From: Ophiodon elongatus
Taxonomy: Eukaryota; Chordata; Actinopteri; Perciformes; Hexagrammidae
Assembly (NCBI GenBank): GCA_016806645.1
Contig: JACSYO010000132.1
Span: 206,501 to 270,500 of the forward strand
DNA length: 64,000 nucleotides
Reading direction: 5' to 3'
A program made the position numbers and the translations under genes. Each line of letters opens with the position of its first letter. Position 1 is the stretch's first letter. Below the pieces are notes generated by a model. It saw only the letters and a list, made by a program, of their open reading frames with translations. It was not told the DNA's origin and did not search any database. Below are positions 47,691 to 58,174 of the stretch, piece by piece.

Positions 47691-48066
47691 TCTAGCAGTG
47701 TGAAGTTGCTCAGAGACAACAAGGAGGGCAGTCTCTGTTGAGTGGCCTGCCTTGAAACCAGACTGGTGAGGGTCAAGAAGGTTGTTATGGTGGAGATAGG
47801 AGGAGAGCTGGTTAAAGATGGCTCGCTCGAGAGTTTTGGAAAGAAAGGGAAGGAGACAGGTCTGTAGTTGTTTACATCAGACGGGTTGAGGATGGGTTTC
47901 TTCAGGAGAGGGTTAACTCTTGCCTCCTTCAGAGAGTTAGGGATTATTATTAGTATTAACAAAAGTTTATACTGTCACAAAAACAGTCCCATTACTTTAC
48001 ATTTTACTTTGGTGTTAACACAACATGCATAAGCTCTGCTATAGCTGTAGAATGTGAACGGGGCTT

Positions 48067-48395
48067 TAGAGGGATAGTTCTGATGTTTTGTGTGGTTGTG
48101 TGAGGTGTTAATCCATAGCATACTACCTACAATAGAGTTTGTGGAAACAGACAGGAGTACCAGCATGGGAGCAAAGCAATATGCTGCTGTGGACGTATTT
48201 TAGACACCTAAAAGAATCAATATCAGTTTGAGTGTACGCTATATTTAATACTTTCACTGCTTTACCTTGGTGTCAGCTTTGAAGAGCCCATAGATAACGA
48301 CTTCAGCTCCCGGTCAGAAAGGGCTCTCTAGGTAAATCGGTGTAAATATTCTAAATATAGCATACACTAAAGCTGAAAATGAAATCTAAAATACA
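48067..48395. mobile_element. MITE-like hairpin element
   Basis: Begins AGAGGGATAGTTCTGATG. Downstream, the left arm 48,194-48,268 (CGTATTTTAGACACC, GTGTACGCTATATTTAATAC) is matched by the right arm 48,330-48,395 (CTAAATATAGCATACACTAA, ATCTAAAATACAC) in inverted orientation. The loop is about 60 bp. I recall the leading block from a common teleost non-autonomous transposon. No ORF. Confidence 0.7.
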
Positions 48396-50213
48396 CCGAC
48401 TATATAAACCCTTTGAAAAATCCGAACTATTACTACTCGAAAAAGCTAAGAACGCCCTCCGCTGCCCCTCTTATACTAGCAGAGATAGACAGTCTAGTTA
48501 CCCTTCATGGGCCTCACATGGATGACCACTGCCAAGGGCCTCACCCTGGCCCTGCTAGTGCCGTGCTCCACTGTTTTATTAAAGGACCACCAACACGTTC
48601 CATAAACTGGAAATGACACAGCTGAGGGATTCTGAACAAAGATAATAGGCCGCCCTTTATATTGCCATGACAGGGTAAACTTCCCTTTTTTCAGAGGTCA
48701 TAGAGGTCTGAGACTCCCCTATAGATGATTGAAGTGTTTAGCTCAGCTGTTTCTTGTGTATGTGCCACAAGCTGCAGTAGGTTTGTGATTTTACATACTA
48801 AAAAAGAGGGAAGTTTGATTCGTACTGCCTCAAGTCTATCAAAAGATGTTTACACCTGGTTGCTTTTAATACATCAACAGTGTGGAGCTAAAGTGCTCGG
48901 ATTTTTGCAGGTGTAGATTTATGACTTATGGCATGCCCACCATATTCAATTATTTTCTAGTTCTGAGATTAACCAAGTCTTAATGTAACAGCTCAGTCAT
49001 GACTGCATCTGTGTGTAATCAATATCTCATACTTTTGTGAAATTGAGTTTTAGGAGCACAGAGGCGTTACTCCAGTTCAATCTCAACACAGAATTAGCAC
49101 AGAGCGCTGTTTTCTTTTTTTAGACTTTACAAACTGCTGATGTACAACATAGCATGCTGATGATGGCGATCATAGTTAGAACATGAAACATGCACTAGTA
49201 CAGCCCCTCCCAGTGACTGATGATATTTCTGAAGTTAAACATTTGGAGCAGTTTCTGTACTGCAAGTCGACCCTCCACCAGACAGCACTTGTCTCTCACA
49301 CACACACACACACACACACACACAAATAACATTGGTGAGTATTCAACTCTTGTTCACTTTCATTCCATGCGAGCCAACGGGCGAACCGACGAATAAAACA
49401 TTGGTTTCCGGTCGCAACACAAACGTTCCTCTTTGCATGGCGTTGAGTTCAACTTTGGTCAACCTTGACCTCAAAGCCACACTCTGAATCAATAGCTAAG
49501 ACGTGCGTGGCGGACGCCTCTTGGCACTGCCCACATTCAGCATGAACTATCGCCTCGATGGTTACTCTGCATGCATGTGTGCATGTGTGACCATACCCTT
49601 TAATAATGGCCGAGGAACATTTACAACAGTCCTGCTGTAAAAGATGCACTAATCAATAATTGAATGTTGACAACAGGTGAAAATACTTTGTGTAATGTGA
49701 ATGGGATTACTTGAAGTGATGAACCCACAGAGAATTTTCATCAAACTCTGCAAATGCCTCTCGCTTTCAGGAGCAAGGTGTCTTTCATCTCATTTTACTG
49801 GTCTGCAACCTGACTCTGACAAACCCACTGTACACTACTCTAGTGAGAAGATGAACACTAGCTAAAAGGAGAGTAAATATTCAACATGACCACAATTTCA
49901 AATGAATGATAATGTTGCTCCATGTCTGCAACAACATAATATGTGATCATATGTTGATGTGTTTACATCTTGCCCCCACGTGGCTGAGGGCAATCCATTA
50001 ATAATGCTTTAATATAAGTAAATCATTCATATTAATCATGCATTATTATTATTAATCACACACTAGTAATAACCGTGTATATGTTTAAGTGTTAATATAT
50101 TACATATTGATTCAGTTTTACCTTGAAATATGCTGCTTATCAACAAATTAATCATTGAATAACCTATCTTTAAAATATATATATATTTTATAGTTTAATT
50201 TTAGTAAGTAAGC
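48396..50213. other. no gene recognised; (CA)n at 49,297-49,325
   Basis: Contains a clean 29-bp CA microsatellite and otherwise unique-looking sequence without supportable exons. Confidence 0.45.
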
Positions 50214-50290
50214 TTTTTTTTCAGCCTTTTCTTTAGATTTTCTTTTTCAGCCTTTTCTTTAGCTTTTTCTCTTTCAGCTTTTTCTTTAGC
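50214..50290. repeat. pyrimidine-rich minisatellite, about 3 units
   Basis: Imperfect units like TTTTCAGCCTTTTCTTTAG, about 22-27 bp long, repeated three times. On the minus strand it reads as lysine/glutamate-rich, which explains the KEKAEK-type open frames there; these are not genes. Confidence 0.85.
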
Positions 50291-50296
50291 AATGAC

Positions 50297-50316
50297 ATAT
50301 ATATATATATACAGTC

Positions 50317-50381
<65 letters not shown>

Positions 50382-50391
50382 TGTATATATA
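50297..50391. repeat. (TA)n microsatellite flanked by inverted ACAGT/ACTGT
   Basis: A TA run with TATACAGTCTGTGTGTGTAT near the left and TATACACACTGTATATAT at the right, so the whole tract can fold as a long hairpin. A SINE begins immediately afterwards. Confidence 0.95.
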
Positions 50392-50625
50392 GGTAGAGCT
50401 GGTTATCCCACAATCAGAAGATTGGCGGTTCGATGCCTGGTTCCTGCGGTCCATGTGGATGTGTCCTTAGGCAAGACACCCCAAATTGCTCCCAAAGACT
50501 GTGTCATCGGTGCGGTGTGAGTCCTGATGGGCAGGTGGCCCCTTGCATGGTAGTGAATGGGTGTGGATGACAAAAGCGCTTTGAGTGGTCGGAAGACTAG
50601 AAAGGCCATATAGCATTTAGCATCC
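50391..50625 (+). mobile_element. tRNA-derived SINE, copy 5 (head truncated at TA tract)
   Basis: Starts within the A-box region (GGTAGAGCTGGTTATCCC), then GGCGGTTCGATGCCTGG (B box), GTCCTTAGGCAAGACACC, GTCCTGATGGGCAGGTGGCC and GAGTGGTCGGAAGACTAG. About 15 bp of the 5' head are missing, apparently replaced by the microsatellite. Confidence 0.85.
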
Positions 50626-51471
50626 ATAAATCTATGCTGGATCCAGATACACAGAAAGCGGCACAAATTAATCATTTTGCTGTCTGTTTAGGTCGTGCAC
50701 ATAGCTGACCTTTTCTGATAAGCGTCTCTCCCTGTATTTTCAAACAGGACTTTGGGCACAGTGTTTCTCAGCTGTCCTCGAAGGCAACACTTTCTACACA
50801 CTGAAACATGGACACATGTCAGGGGTCGGATCAGCTCAGAGGAGTTTGTGGCAGGACTAGGACAGATCGAGGGCTCGGGTTAAATAGGAATAATTAAAGT
50901 GTGCTTATCGCTTATTTGGCAAATAGTAGACCCTCAAGCCCGAAACTTTGTTCATCAGACTTTGGGGAAATGATAAGAAATCAGCTTTTTAACCAATTTG
51001 ACTTGTAGCTTGTGACCATGTTGTAGTATGTACAACAAATATGTATCGCTTGAAAGGAGTTTTGATATTACTCATGTTTTGTCTTCTTTCCTTTTCTTTC
51101 TTTCTAAAGGGTAAGCTTGCATGGCAGCTGGATTTTTTGATTCCACGGGATCAAGAGATCACACAAAAATCCATATTTCAGGCTTCAAGTAATAGGTTTG
51201 TGGTCGGACCAATCCGCGTCCTGTGAGGAGCTACAGGCAGCTAGGGGGCGTGGCTTAGGTGTGTGTGACGACACAGCGGGCAGCAGTGAGTTCTAATCAA
51301 CAGTGGAGGCTCCTGAAGAGGTAAGCATAGATGCTGCGACAGCATCAGTTATATCAGAAGTATTTCTTCATTGAAAGAAGAGCAAAAAACGGCATTGAGG
51401 GCTTTTCGCCAAGAAGAAGATGTTTTCGCTCTTTACTCACTTCCATTAGGATTTGAGATTGGCAGATGGTT
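50626..51471. other. no gene recognised
   Basis: Unique-looking spacer; nothing supportable. Confidence 0.4.
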
Positions 51472-51727
51472 GGTCTCAAAGCTCTTTAACTCTACATGTC
51501 GTCATTCACCTATTCACACCCATTCATACACTGATGACATGGGCTACCATGCAAGGTGCTCCCTACCCATCAGGACTATCTAAAATTCATACACCATAGG
51601 AACAGCCTGAGGGGGCCAATCGGGGTTAAGTGTCTTGCCCAAGGACATGGACTAGTGGAGCCGGGGATCAAACCGCCGATCCTTTGATTGAAGGACGACC
51701 CTGCTCTACCACTGAGACACAGTCGCC
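51472..51727 (-). mobile_element. tRNA-derived SINE, copy 6
   Basis: Minus strand: GGCGACTGTGTCTCAGTGGT (A box), GGCGGTTTGATCCCCGGC (B box with C to T), CAAGACACTTAACCCCGATT, then CATGTAGAGTTAAAGAGC. The end nearest 51,472 lacks the last bases of the tail. Same family as the 29.0-kb copy. Confidence 0.88.
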
Positions 51728-52287
51728 TGTGTAAAGGCTCAATCATTTCTATCACAGTGCATCAAGAACTCATAGGCTTTTGAAAACAGAACACATACAC
51801 ACCACTGATCATTGTGTGCGTGCACCATTTGTAGGCTTCAAAGGCGGCTCTGAACCAGCTTGTGTCTTCGCAAAGAAAGCTGGAGTGAGATTAGATTCAC
51901 AAAAGTTACGAAGGATTCCAAAGGTGACCCAGAATCACTACAACAACAGCATCATTACCTCCATAGAAACTTATCTAACTCCTGCAGCATTATGCACTTC
52001 TCTACTGTTGATCTGTACATATTTATAAGAGGGGCAATTGTTTTGGGCAGAAATTTGATTATGGCAAGTAAACAAATCACATTATTCACGCCAAGATGAG
52101 ATGAATTCAATGGAACTCTTCTTCGCGTTATGGAATCAGTACTGTAAAATCTCCTTCGAAGACACACCTCAATTGTAAAGCTAGTTATATACTTTAATTT
52201 ATTAATGTATTACTTATCAAATTCATCACTATGGGCACTAATGTTATTAGGACTGTGATATCACTGTTTTATAATTAAATTATATTC
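51728..52287. other. no gene recognised
   Basis: AT-rich. Open frames at 51,780-52,167 overlap in several frames and have no domain. Confidence 0.4.
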
Positions 52288-52350
52288 AGTTTAATTAATC
52301 TATAAATTGTAAAGCACTTTGCAACAGTTTTTAAAAGTGCCTCAGAATTA
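52288..52350 (+). mobile_element. possible LINE 3' tail
   Basis: AATTGTAAAGCACTTTGCAA followed by TTTTTAAAAGTGC resembles the 3' tail of fish L2-like elements. Short and without other parts of the element, so tentative. Confidence 0.4.
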
Positions 52351-52426
52351 AGACCCATAATATTGTTATAACATACAGTACAGGTCCATAAACAAGACAT
52401 TGTTTAAGGTGAATATATGATCAACT

Positions 52427-52890
52427 GAAGTGCCCTTTAAAAAAACTCTCATTTTACGGCAGCATGGTCGGACAGTCTTCCCTGCTCAGTCCTGATTATG
52501 GTTCACCAGTGCCTCCCTTCACTCCAGCTAGCCTAGCAATAGGGCCTTGGCTTCCAGCAGTGTGGAGTCAATGTTGGCTCCCACGCGGATTGGGGAAACA
52601 GTGAGATGAAGCTATTCTACTGGCTGGAGGAGCTGCTGCTGAACGCAGAGCTCCCCACCAGAGCTCCGACTGCCGGTCGGAGGCCTCGCTGGAGTCTGAG
52701 CTGAGAAAGAAAAGTAAAAGCTTTCTGGTGAACCTGCCTACCGTAAATCGTTTTGTCTGATTTTGTGGGGAATCGGACTCGATGACAAGCATTAAGAATA
52801 ACTATGAAGAAATAGTCAATATTCTTGCCGATCATCTTGTTTACTTATGTCGGTCATATATAGGCATCAGTATTGATATTGAGAAATTGT
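52427..52890 (+). repeat. interspersed repeat family P, copy 2
   Basis: CTCTCATTTTACGGCAGC, CTCCAGCTAGCCTAGCAATA, GCTGGAGTCTGAGCTGAG, TTTCTGGTGAACCTGCC and TTAAGAATAACTATGAAG match copy 1 at 22.9-23.35 kb. The 5' block seen in copy 1 (TTTAACTTTGTG) is absent. The minus-strand open frames at 52,568-52,835 fall inside and are not genes. Confidence 0.75.
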
Positions 52891-53238
52891 AAACAGCAGC
52901 AGCCAAGTTTAATGAAAGCATTACCATGGCCACTTAATTGACCTGTTGGTGTACATGTTTTTCAAAATGATTTCTGTGGTGTCTGTTTACCTTACAGCTC
53001 CTGAATCCGTTGACATTATGAAGCACATGTTGCTGAGTGTGTGTTCTGGTAAATACCACTATGATAGATGCCTCTGGAACTCTATTGAAGCTCTATTGAA
53101 ATCTAAAACCCTACAGCAGAGAGGAAAATCACTGTAACATTGAAAACATTCCTAGGTAAAAAACAACTCCTATTCTATGAAGCTGTTACACAGAAGAAAG
53201 TCTGATATGCCTCCACATCGAGCAGTCTCTTACATAAC
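52891..53238. other. no gene recognised
   Basis: Unique-looking spacer. Confidence 0.4.
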
Positions 53239-54702
53239 AAAGGTTACTATATTGTAATCCTAGTTTTATAAGCAGGCCTCTGCTAGACTCCATGGGTAAT
53301 ACTCTCCTCCAACCATAAGCACACATTCACCCATGACACATTCACCAACTCAAAATTTGCCACAGCGTAATCAGCCAATCAGGATGTGCCAACCCAATAT
53401 GTATGGCCTTCACAGTATATAAGGCAGCACACACCACTGTCTGCCATCCTACATCCTCTTCAGCAAGTAGAAGTGAGAGGGCCGTCTTGGTGGAGCTTGC
53501 TGCCTGTTCATTTAGAACTAGAGGTTTCAATATCGTTACTTTTGTTTTAACTCACTCAGGCTCCTCCCTCAACTGGACTCTTTGTATACATACGGTGTAG
53601 CCTGACGAAGGCACACCCTGCAGCAACATAACATCAACCCTACCCCAGTGATTCTGACCCGCTAGAAGAATATTATGGAAGGCTTTCCTATCCACTCCAT
53701 CCCGGAAGTGCACAAACCACTATTCAGTGTGTCTGAAGGGGCCCTTTATCCATCAAACAACGCATAAGAAGAGAATAGAACCAATTGCACAGGACAGGGG
53801 ATCTAGCCTCCTTTCCTCACACCAGCGTTGAAACCTGGACTACTTCACCTTGTACCAGGTAATGTTGGATCCTGGCCTTGCTGACCTAATGGTCTGCACA
53901 GCCTGTACAGACAGTCTAGCCCTCCTCAGCTCCTCTCGAGGAGGTTGATGTGTCTGTCCTCCTTTGGAAGCCACAAACCACCAACCACTCTGCCTAGGCA
54001 GCCCCCCTCCACACCTTTTCAGGGATGCATCCGTGAACACCATGACATAAGAGGTCACATTACCCAGTGGCGTTCCCTTCAACGGGCGTTGTCAGAGATC
54101 GTTCTCTAGGGGGCACATGGTATCCAAGCACCTCTTGTGCTTCTTAGCATCCAAGCTGAGGCTGGCTCTGCGGATGGGCAGCCGCCATGAACCCCAACAC
54201 GACAGTCAACACTGCCACGTCTGCACACTGCAGCCGTTTGCCAACTGCCTGGTGCATGACGGTCTGTGATTCAACAGAGTAGATCTCAGCCCGCATGCAT
54301 CGATCACAACCCCCAGATACTCTTCTTCCAGTCAATTGCGAACCCTAACTTGGTTAGGTGCAAAATGAATTGAGCCGTGAGGAAAACAGCGACTTGAGGA
54401 GCAGGATATATCTGAATGGAATCAACCTGTTGTACTTGTAGGCTATCCCATGGAACGCGAAACGTAAGAGCAGTCAGTTGGTAAATTACCATTCGATGAA
54501 GATAAAAAGGATGGAAGACAAAAAGAAAAAAGTATGCCGCCTTATATACTGTAGGGTCCAAACTCAATCTAGGAGGCACGTCCTCATTGGCTGGCTACGC
54601 TTATACTAATTTTCAGTGGGCTGATGTGCACGCTAGATTGGAGTAGAGTATTACCCATAGAATCCAGTAGAGGGCGCAGCCTGTGTGAGTTAGAACCTTT
54701 AT
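53239..54702 (-). mobile_element. DIRS-like tyrosine-recombinase retrotransposon remnant
   Basis: The ends are inverted copies: CCATGGGTAATACTCTCCTC at 53,290 against the complement of the right end, CTATGGGTAATACTCTACTC, with similarity continuing through a CAGCCAATCAGGA/CAGCCAATGAGGA block to CAGTATATAAGGC in both ends (53,413 and 54,540). On the minus strand the interior encodes LTKLGFAIDWKKS (RT C-terminal side, about 54,310-54,350), a DACMRAEI piece (about 54,280), and VTSYVMVFTDASLKRCGGG (about 54,000-54,060), which resembles the RNase H start with its first catalytic Asp. Stops and frameshifts are present, and at 1.46 kb it is far shorter than a 5-6 kb DIRS element. No recombinase region is recognisable. 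The class follows from inverted termini plus the RT-RNase H order. Confidence 0.72.
53411..53426 (+). promoter_or_regulatory. TATA-like box in left DIRS terminus
   Basis: CACAGTATATAAGGCAG; the same word occurs inverted at 54,538-54,552 in the right terminus. DIRS-type termini are expected to carry the element's promoter. Activity is inference only. Confidence 0.4.
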
Positions 54703-55472
54703 ATGATTTCCCTTCTCAATCACATGCAAGCTAAAGTATTATAGAGCCTCAGTCATTTTGATACCAAGTAAGGTGAAAAAATACATACTCATGTAAACTC
54801 CTGCACATACAGCCGAACAAGTAAATTCAAACATGCATCCCATGGGCAAAGTAAGGCGTCTTTATTAATAGAGAACATTTCACGACTGAGAAACTGAATG
54901 AACTTTACATTTAAAAGACAAATAAAAGAAGGACAAGACACGGAAAATACATCAAATACAATTAACATCAAGGATTTGCAACACAGTGGTATACCAATAA
55001 AAAATAAAAACAACATATTTATACCTAGATCTTATTCTGGATACAGGAATACAGGAAAGCCACTGTTTGAAGACCTGAGAGGTCTGATGGAGGTCAGTGA
55101 GCAGGTCCGAAATATACTGGGAAGCAAAACCCTGTAGTTCCTTAAAAACCAAGTGGTTTGAAGTGAATTATCTGATGATTGAAGCCAATGAAGGGATTAA
55201 AGTATAGATCATATAAATCATTTCCACCGTGATTGATGATGACCTCCATCTCCTCCACCCTCTTGCACTGTGTCCTCCTAATCCCATTTATAAGGATCCA
55301 TTACCTCCTCTCTTGCAACATCCCACATTCCTCTCAAGGCCCCCGACAATGACGAGTGATGATGAATCAACGACACATTTCATCTGAACCTTGCAAATAC
55401 AAGCAGTATGGCGCATTTCTACAATACTGCCCCCCGCCCCCCGCATGCCCCCTCCCCCACCCCCCCCCACCC

Positions 55473-55503
<31 letters not shown>

Positions 55504-57649
55504 TGTGCAAAACAGGAACATGAGCGCAGGACAGGGTAGCCATTCCATACGCATCGACAGCTCAAGCCTCCAATTTAAAGTGGAGGTCTGGGAGTTGAGT
55601 CTGCAGCAAAGGGCCCATAATTGGCATCCTTCTTGTCTTATTAAAGGGGAAAGCACTGGGATGGATCCCCTAAGCCAGATCTTGGCCTTTATTAGAATTG
55701 TGTGTAAACAGAACCACACACAGAGACAGCTAAAGGCATTACTCATCACAGTGTTTTTGTTCTCAAGCAGCAAATTAAAGTAATTAACCGTTGTAAATGA
55801 AACTTTCAGTGACTGAAACATTACTCAGGTGAAAACTATTTAGTTCAAATTGATAGTCGAGAGTTCTTAGGTGCAACTGTGAGGAGTACACGGACATACA
55901 GTATGTGTAAATAGATATTTCTGTTATGGTTAATAACAAGCTGCAAATGACAAAAAATTGCACAAAGTTTCCTCTTGAGCAAAATTATTTTGTATTCAAG
56001 AAACAACTAAACGTATATCTCAAAATATTTTTATTTTATGTTTTATGCTAGAATTTCCTTTTGCTTCTTGGTCAAATTTGCAGGAACCTGCTCTCTTCAA
56101 AAAACTATCCTTTTCATTTGTTCTCAGCCTTGAAAGCTCATAATGCGCTGCTGTTTTGTGACGCCCCTGGACAAAGACAGGGTTGAAAGATTCACAGCTC
56201 CTCTCCACCACCTCTTCTGGTTCAGTAAAGCGCGTTGGTTTAACAAGTCTGTGCCATTCGATGCTCAAGGTCTTAATCCCCCAGGGGAGGAAACAAAGAC
56301 TTGTTAAAGAAGAAAAAAAGTGTTCTCACTTCTTCTGACTGCTCAGTGATTATCTTGACTTCCCTGAATCGTTCAGAGCCACGCTGGCAATGAAGAGAGC
56401 TATTCAAAATCTAGCCGCCCCGACTGAGCAGGCAGCTACCAGCAGTCCCACGGCCACTGCAGCCCCACCTCTATTACCGCTCTCGGCTGTGCTAGCAGCT
56501 TTTTTCACTTCATGAGCCCTATTTAGAATACGCTGACATGTGAACTAATTTGACAATTAGTAATTTGCTGTTTTAGTAAGTGTGCTGCAGTATCGTGAGT
56601 TAATATATCCTTTGCCAGCTGAGTAAGAGGATGGAGAACCTGAAAGGGGCTCTAGAGAGGGTTTGATGGAGATGGCACAAACACAATTATCATGTTACCC
56701 CTGTGGTTCTCCTTAACAGCTTGTTTTTCAAATGGTGGCTAAATTAGGTCTATGAGCCAATTGTTGGGCTCTAAACACTTATGTACTGTATACACCGCCC
56801 ACTCTGCAGCGTAGACAAGCTTTCTGGTTCGCCAGTAGTTTCACTTTACTTGTATAAAAGTAAGGTGACTGTGTTAATATGCCTTTATTCTTGTGTCCCT
56901 TACGATAGAGGACATTGTCAGGAGTCTCCTCTGTATTGTCTGAAAACCAGTGTTTGCATAACTCTGGCAGTCTTTGTCCTCAACGAACTGAGAAAAGGCT
57001 TTCAATTATCTGGCAGAGTGACTGTATGTGTTCATTGAGCGCCAGAAGAATGGGCCATGTTCTTTGGAAAAGAAATCCATCATAAGTAGGCATCTAATAG
57101 CTGAGTCTTTTTCTTGTGTGTCTGGATGCTTGTTCTCTGCAGAGAAACACTGTTCCTGACAATGTGAATAAAAGAAAAATATGGAAACTGCTCTTCAGAG
57201 CAGTTTATTGCATTGAATAGCATATATGTGTTAATGAAAAATGACATTCATGAATTGGTCTAAAGTAGTAAACTCCTAACAACCATTGCTGTGAGTTTTC
57301 CAGGTGTGATATCAAAGACCACTGATGAGATACTGACAATAATGATTACTTATGAAATAGTGATCATACAGCACAGGGAGTTGGATTAAATCTAAAATCC
57401 AACTTCCACGTGTTGTTGGTGACACTTAATTGAAGTGGTGCCATGCCACTGTTCCTATGGGCCATTAGTCCGAGACCCCAATAGTACGGAAAATGTCCCA
57501 TTGGACTGAAAGCCCATTTGTCCGCCAGTCCGTTACCCTGATCACATGAACGAATGACTATATTATATCTATGGTTCGTCACATATAGGAATTCTGCTTC
57601 AAAGGGCAACCCAGTCGTGTTCATTTCCACGGATACATTGAATGCCAAA
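54703..57649. other. no gene recognised; (CA)n near 55,473-55,503
   Basis: Contains a C-rich tract followed by an interrupted CA microsatellite. The 177-codon minus and 130-codon plus open frames over 55,288-55,821 run through these tracts and are low-complexity artefacts. Nothing else supportable. Confidence 0.45.
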
Positions 57650-58018
57650 AATGCATTTCATATCAGCCTCGTATCACGCTTGCAGAAACGCACAATGCCA
57701 CGTGGTCAACGTTGAGAAAGAATTGGTTAGGATAACGCAACAAAAATACTTGGTTAGTTTGAGTTCAAATAACATGTAACAATCACAACAACGTAACCAC
57801 CGTGAATACGTTACAACCACCCTTAGCTTATCGTTACTTAACAAGCGTTAAAGAAACATGTCCTTTTGGTTTCACACGGGACACAGTCTGCGTTCTCCTG
57901 GGTGAAAGTCTTATGTTTGTCTGACCCACCGACCCAAAATGCAAAACCATGATATTCAACGTATCCATGGTATGCAGAAACGTACAATGCCAACATTCTT
58001 TTCCTGGTGACTGGGCTC
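57650..58018 (+). repeat. R1 repeat, copy i (long)
   Basis: CATTTCATATCAGCCTCG, TTGCAGAAACGCACAATGCC, GGTTAGGATAACGCAACAAA, GGTTTCACACGGGACACAG, CTCCTGGGTGAAAGTC and TTTGTCTGACCCACCGACCC. It ends with ATGCAGAAACGTACAATGCC, a near-direct copy of the block close to its start. Collinear with the 2.48-kb copy. Confidence 0.8.
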
Positions 58019-58134
58019 AAAAAGGTAGTAGCATATCATATCATTACCAAGAGTACATAAGTCATTATTTACATGACATTACAATATGTGTATGTGTGTA
58101 TGTTTCTTATTCATGTCAATAATACATGCATAAT

Positions 58135-58137
<3 letters not shown>

Positions 58138-58172
<35 letters not shown>

Positions 58173-58174
58173 TG
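58138..58174. repeat. (GT)n microsatellite
   Basis: 37 bp of GT with one GG interruption near the end. Confidence 0.97.

Larger units (their letters stand above)
46768..47945 (-). mobile_element. L2/Rex-type LINE fragment, internally deleted
   Basis: The 3' end lies at the left (TTACATTTCATTTAACAGAC, ATCCAAAGCGACTTACAATA). On the minus strand it encodes reverse transcriptase pieces: ARVNPLLKKPILNPSDVNNY plus RPVS near 47,930, and TTGVPQGSVLSPLLFSPYTK near 47,450, followed by SLGSVIRSHGF. The stretch that should follow, with the catalytic YADD-type box, is missing: near 47,360-47,375 the sequence jumps straight into 3' untranslated-like sequence. Frameshifts separate the RT pieces. The 5' end is truncated near 47,945. 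A TA microsatellite and a 35-bp duplication lie inside. Non-functional. Confidence 0.85.

Noticed and set aside
50201..50454. Lysine/glutamate-rich and tyrosine/isoleucine-rich open frames
   Set aside because: Produced by the pyrimidine-rich minisatellite and TA array read on the minus strand.
55288..55821. 177-codon minus-strand open frame, the longest in the window
   Set aside because: It runs through a C-rich tract and a CA microsatellite (glycine and Cys-Val runs), overlaps a 130-codon frame on the other strand, and has no domain.
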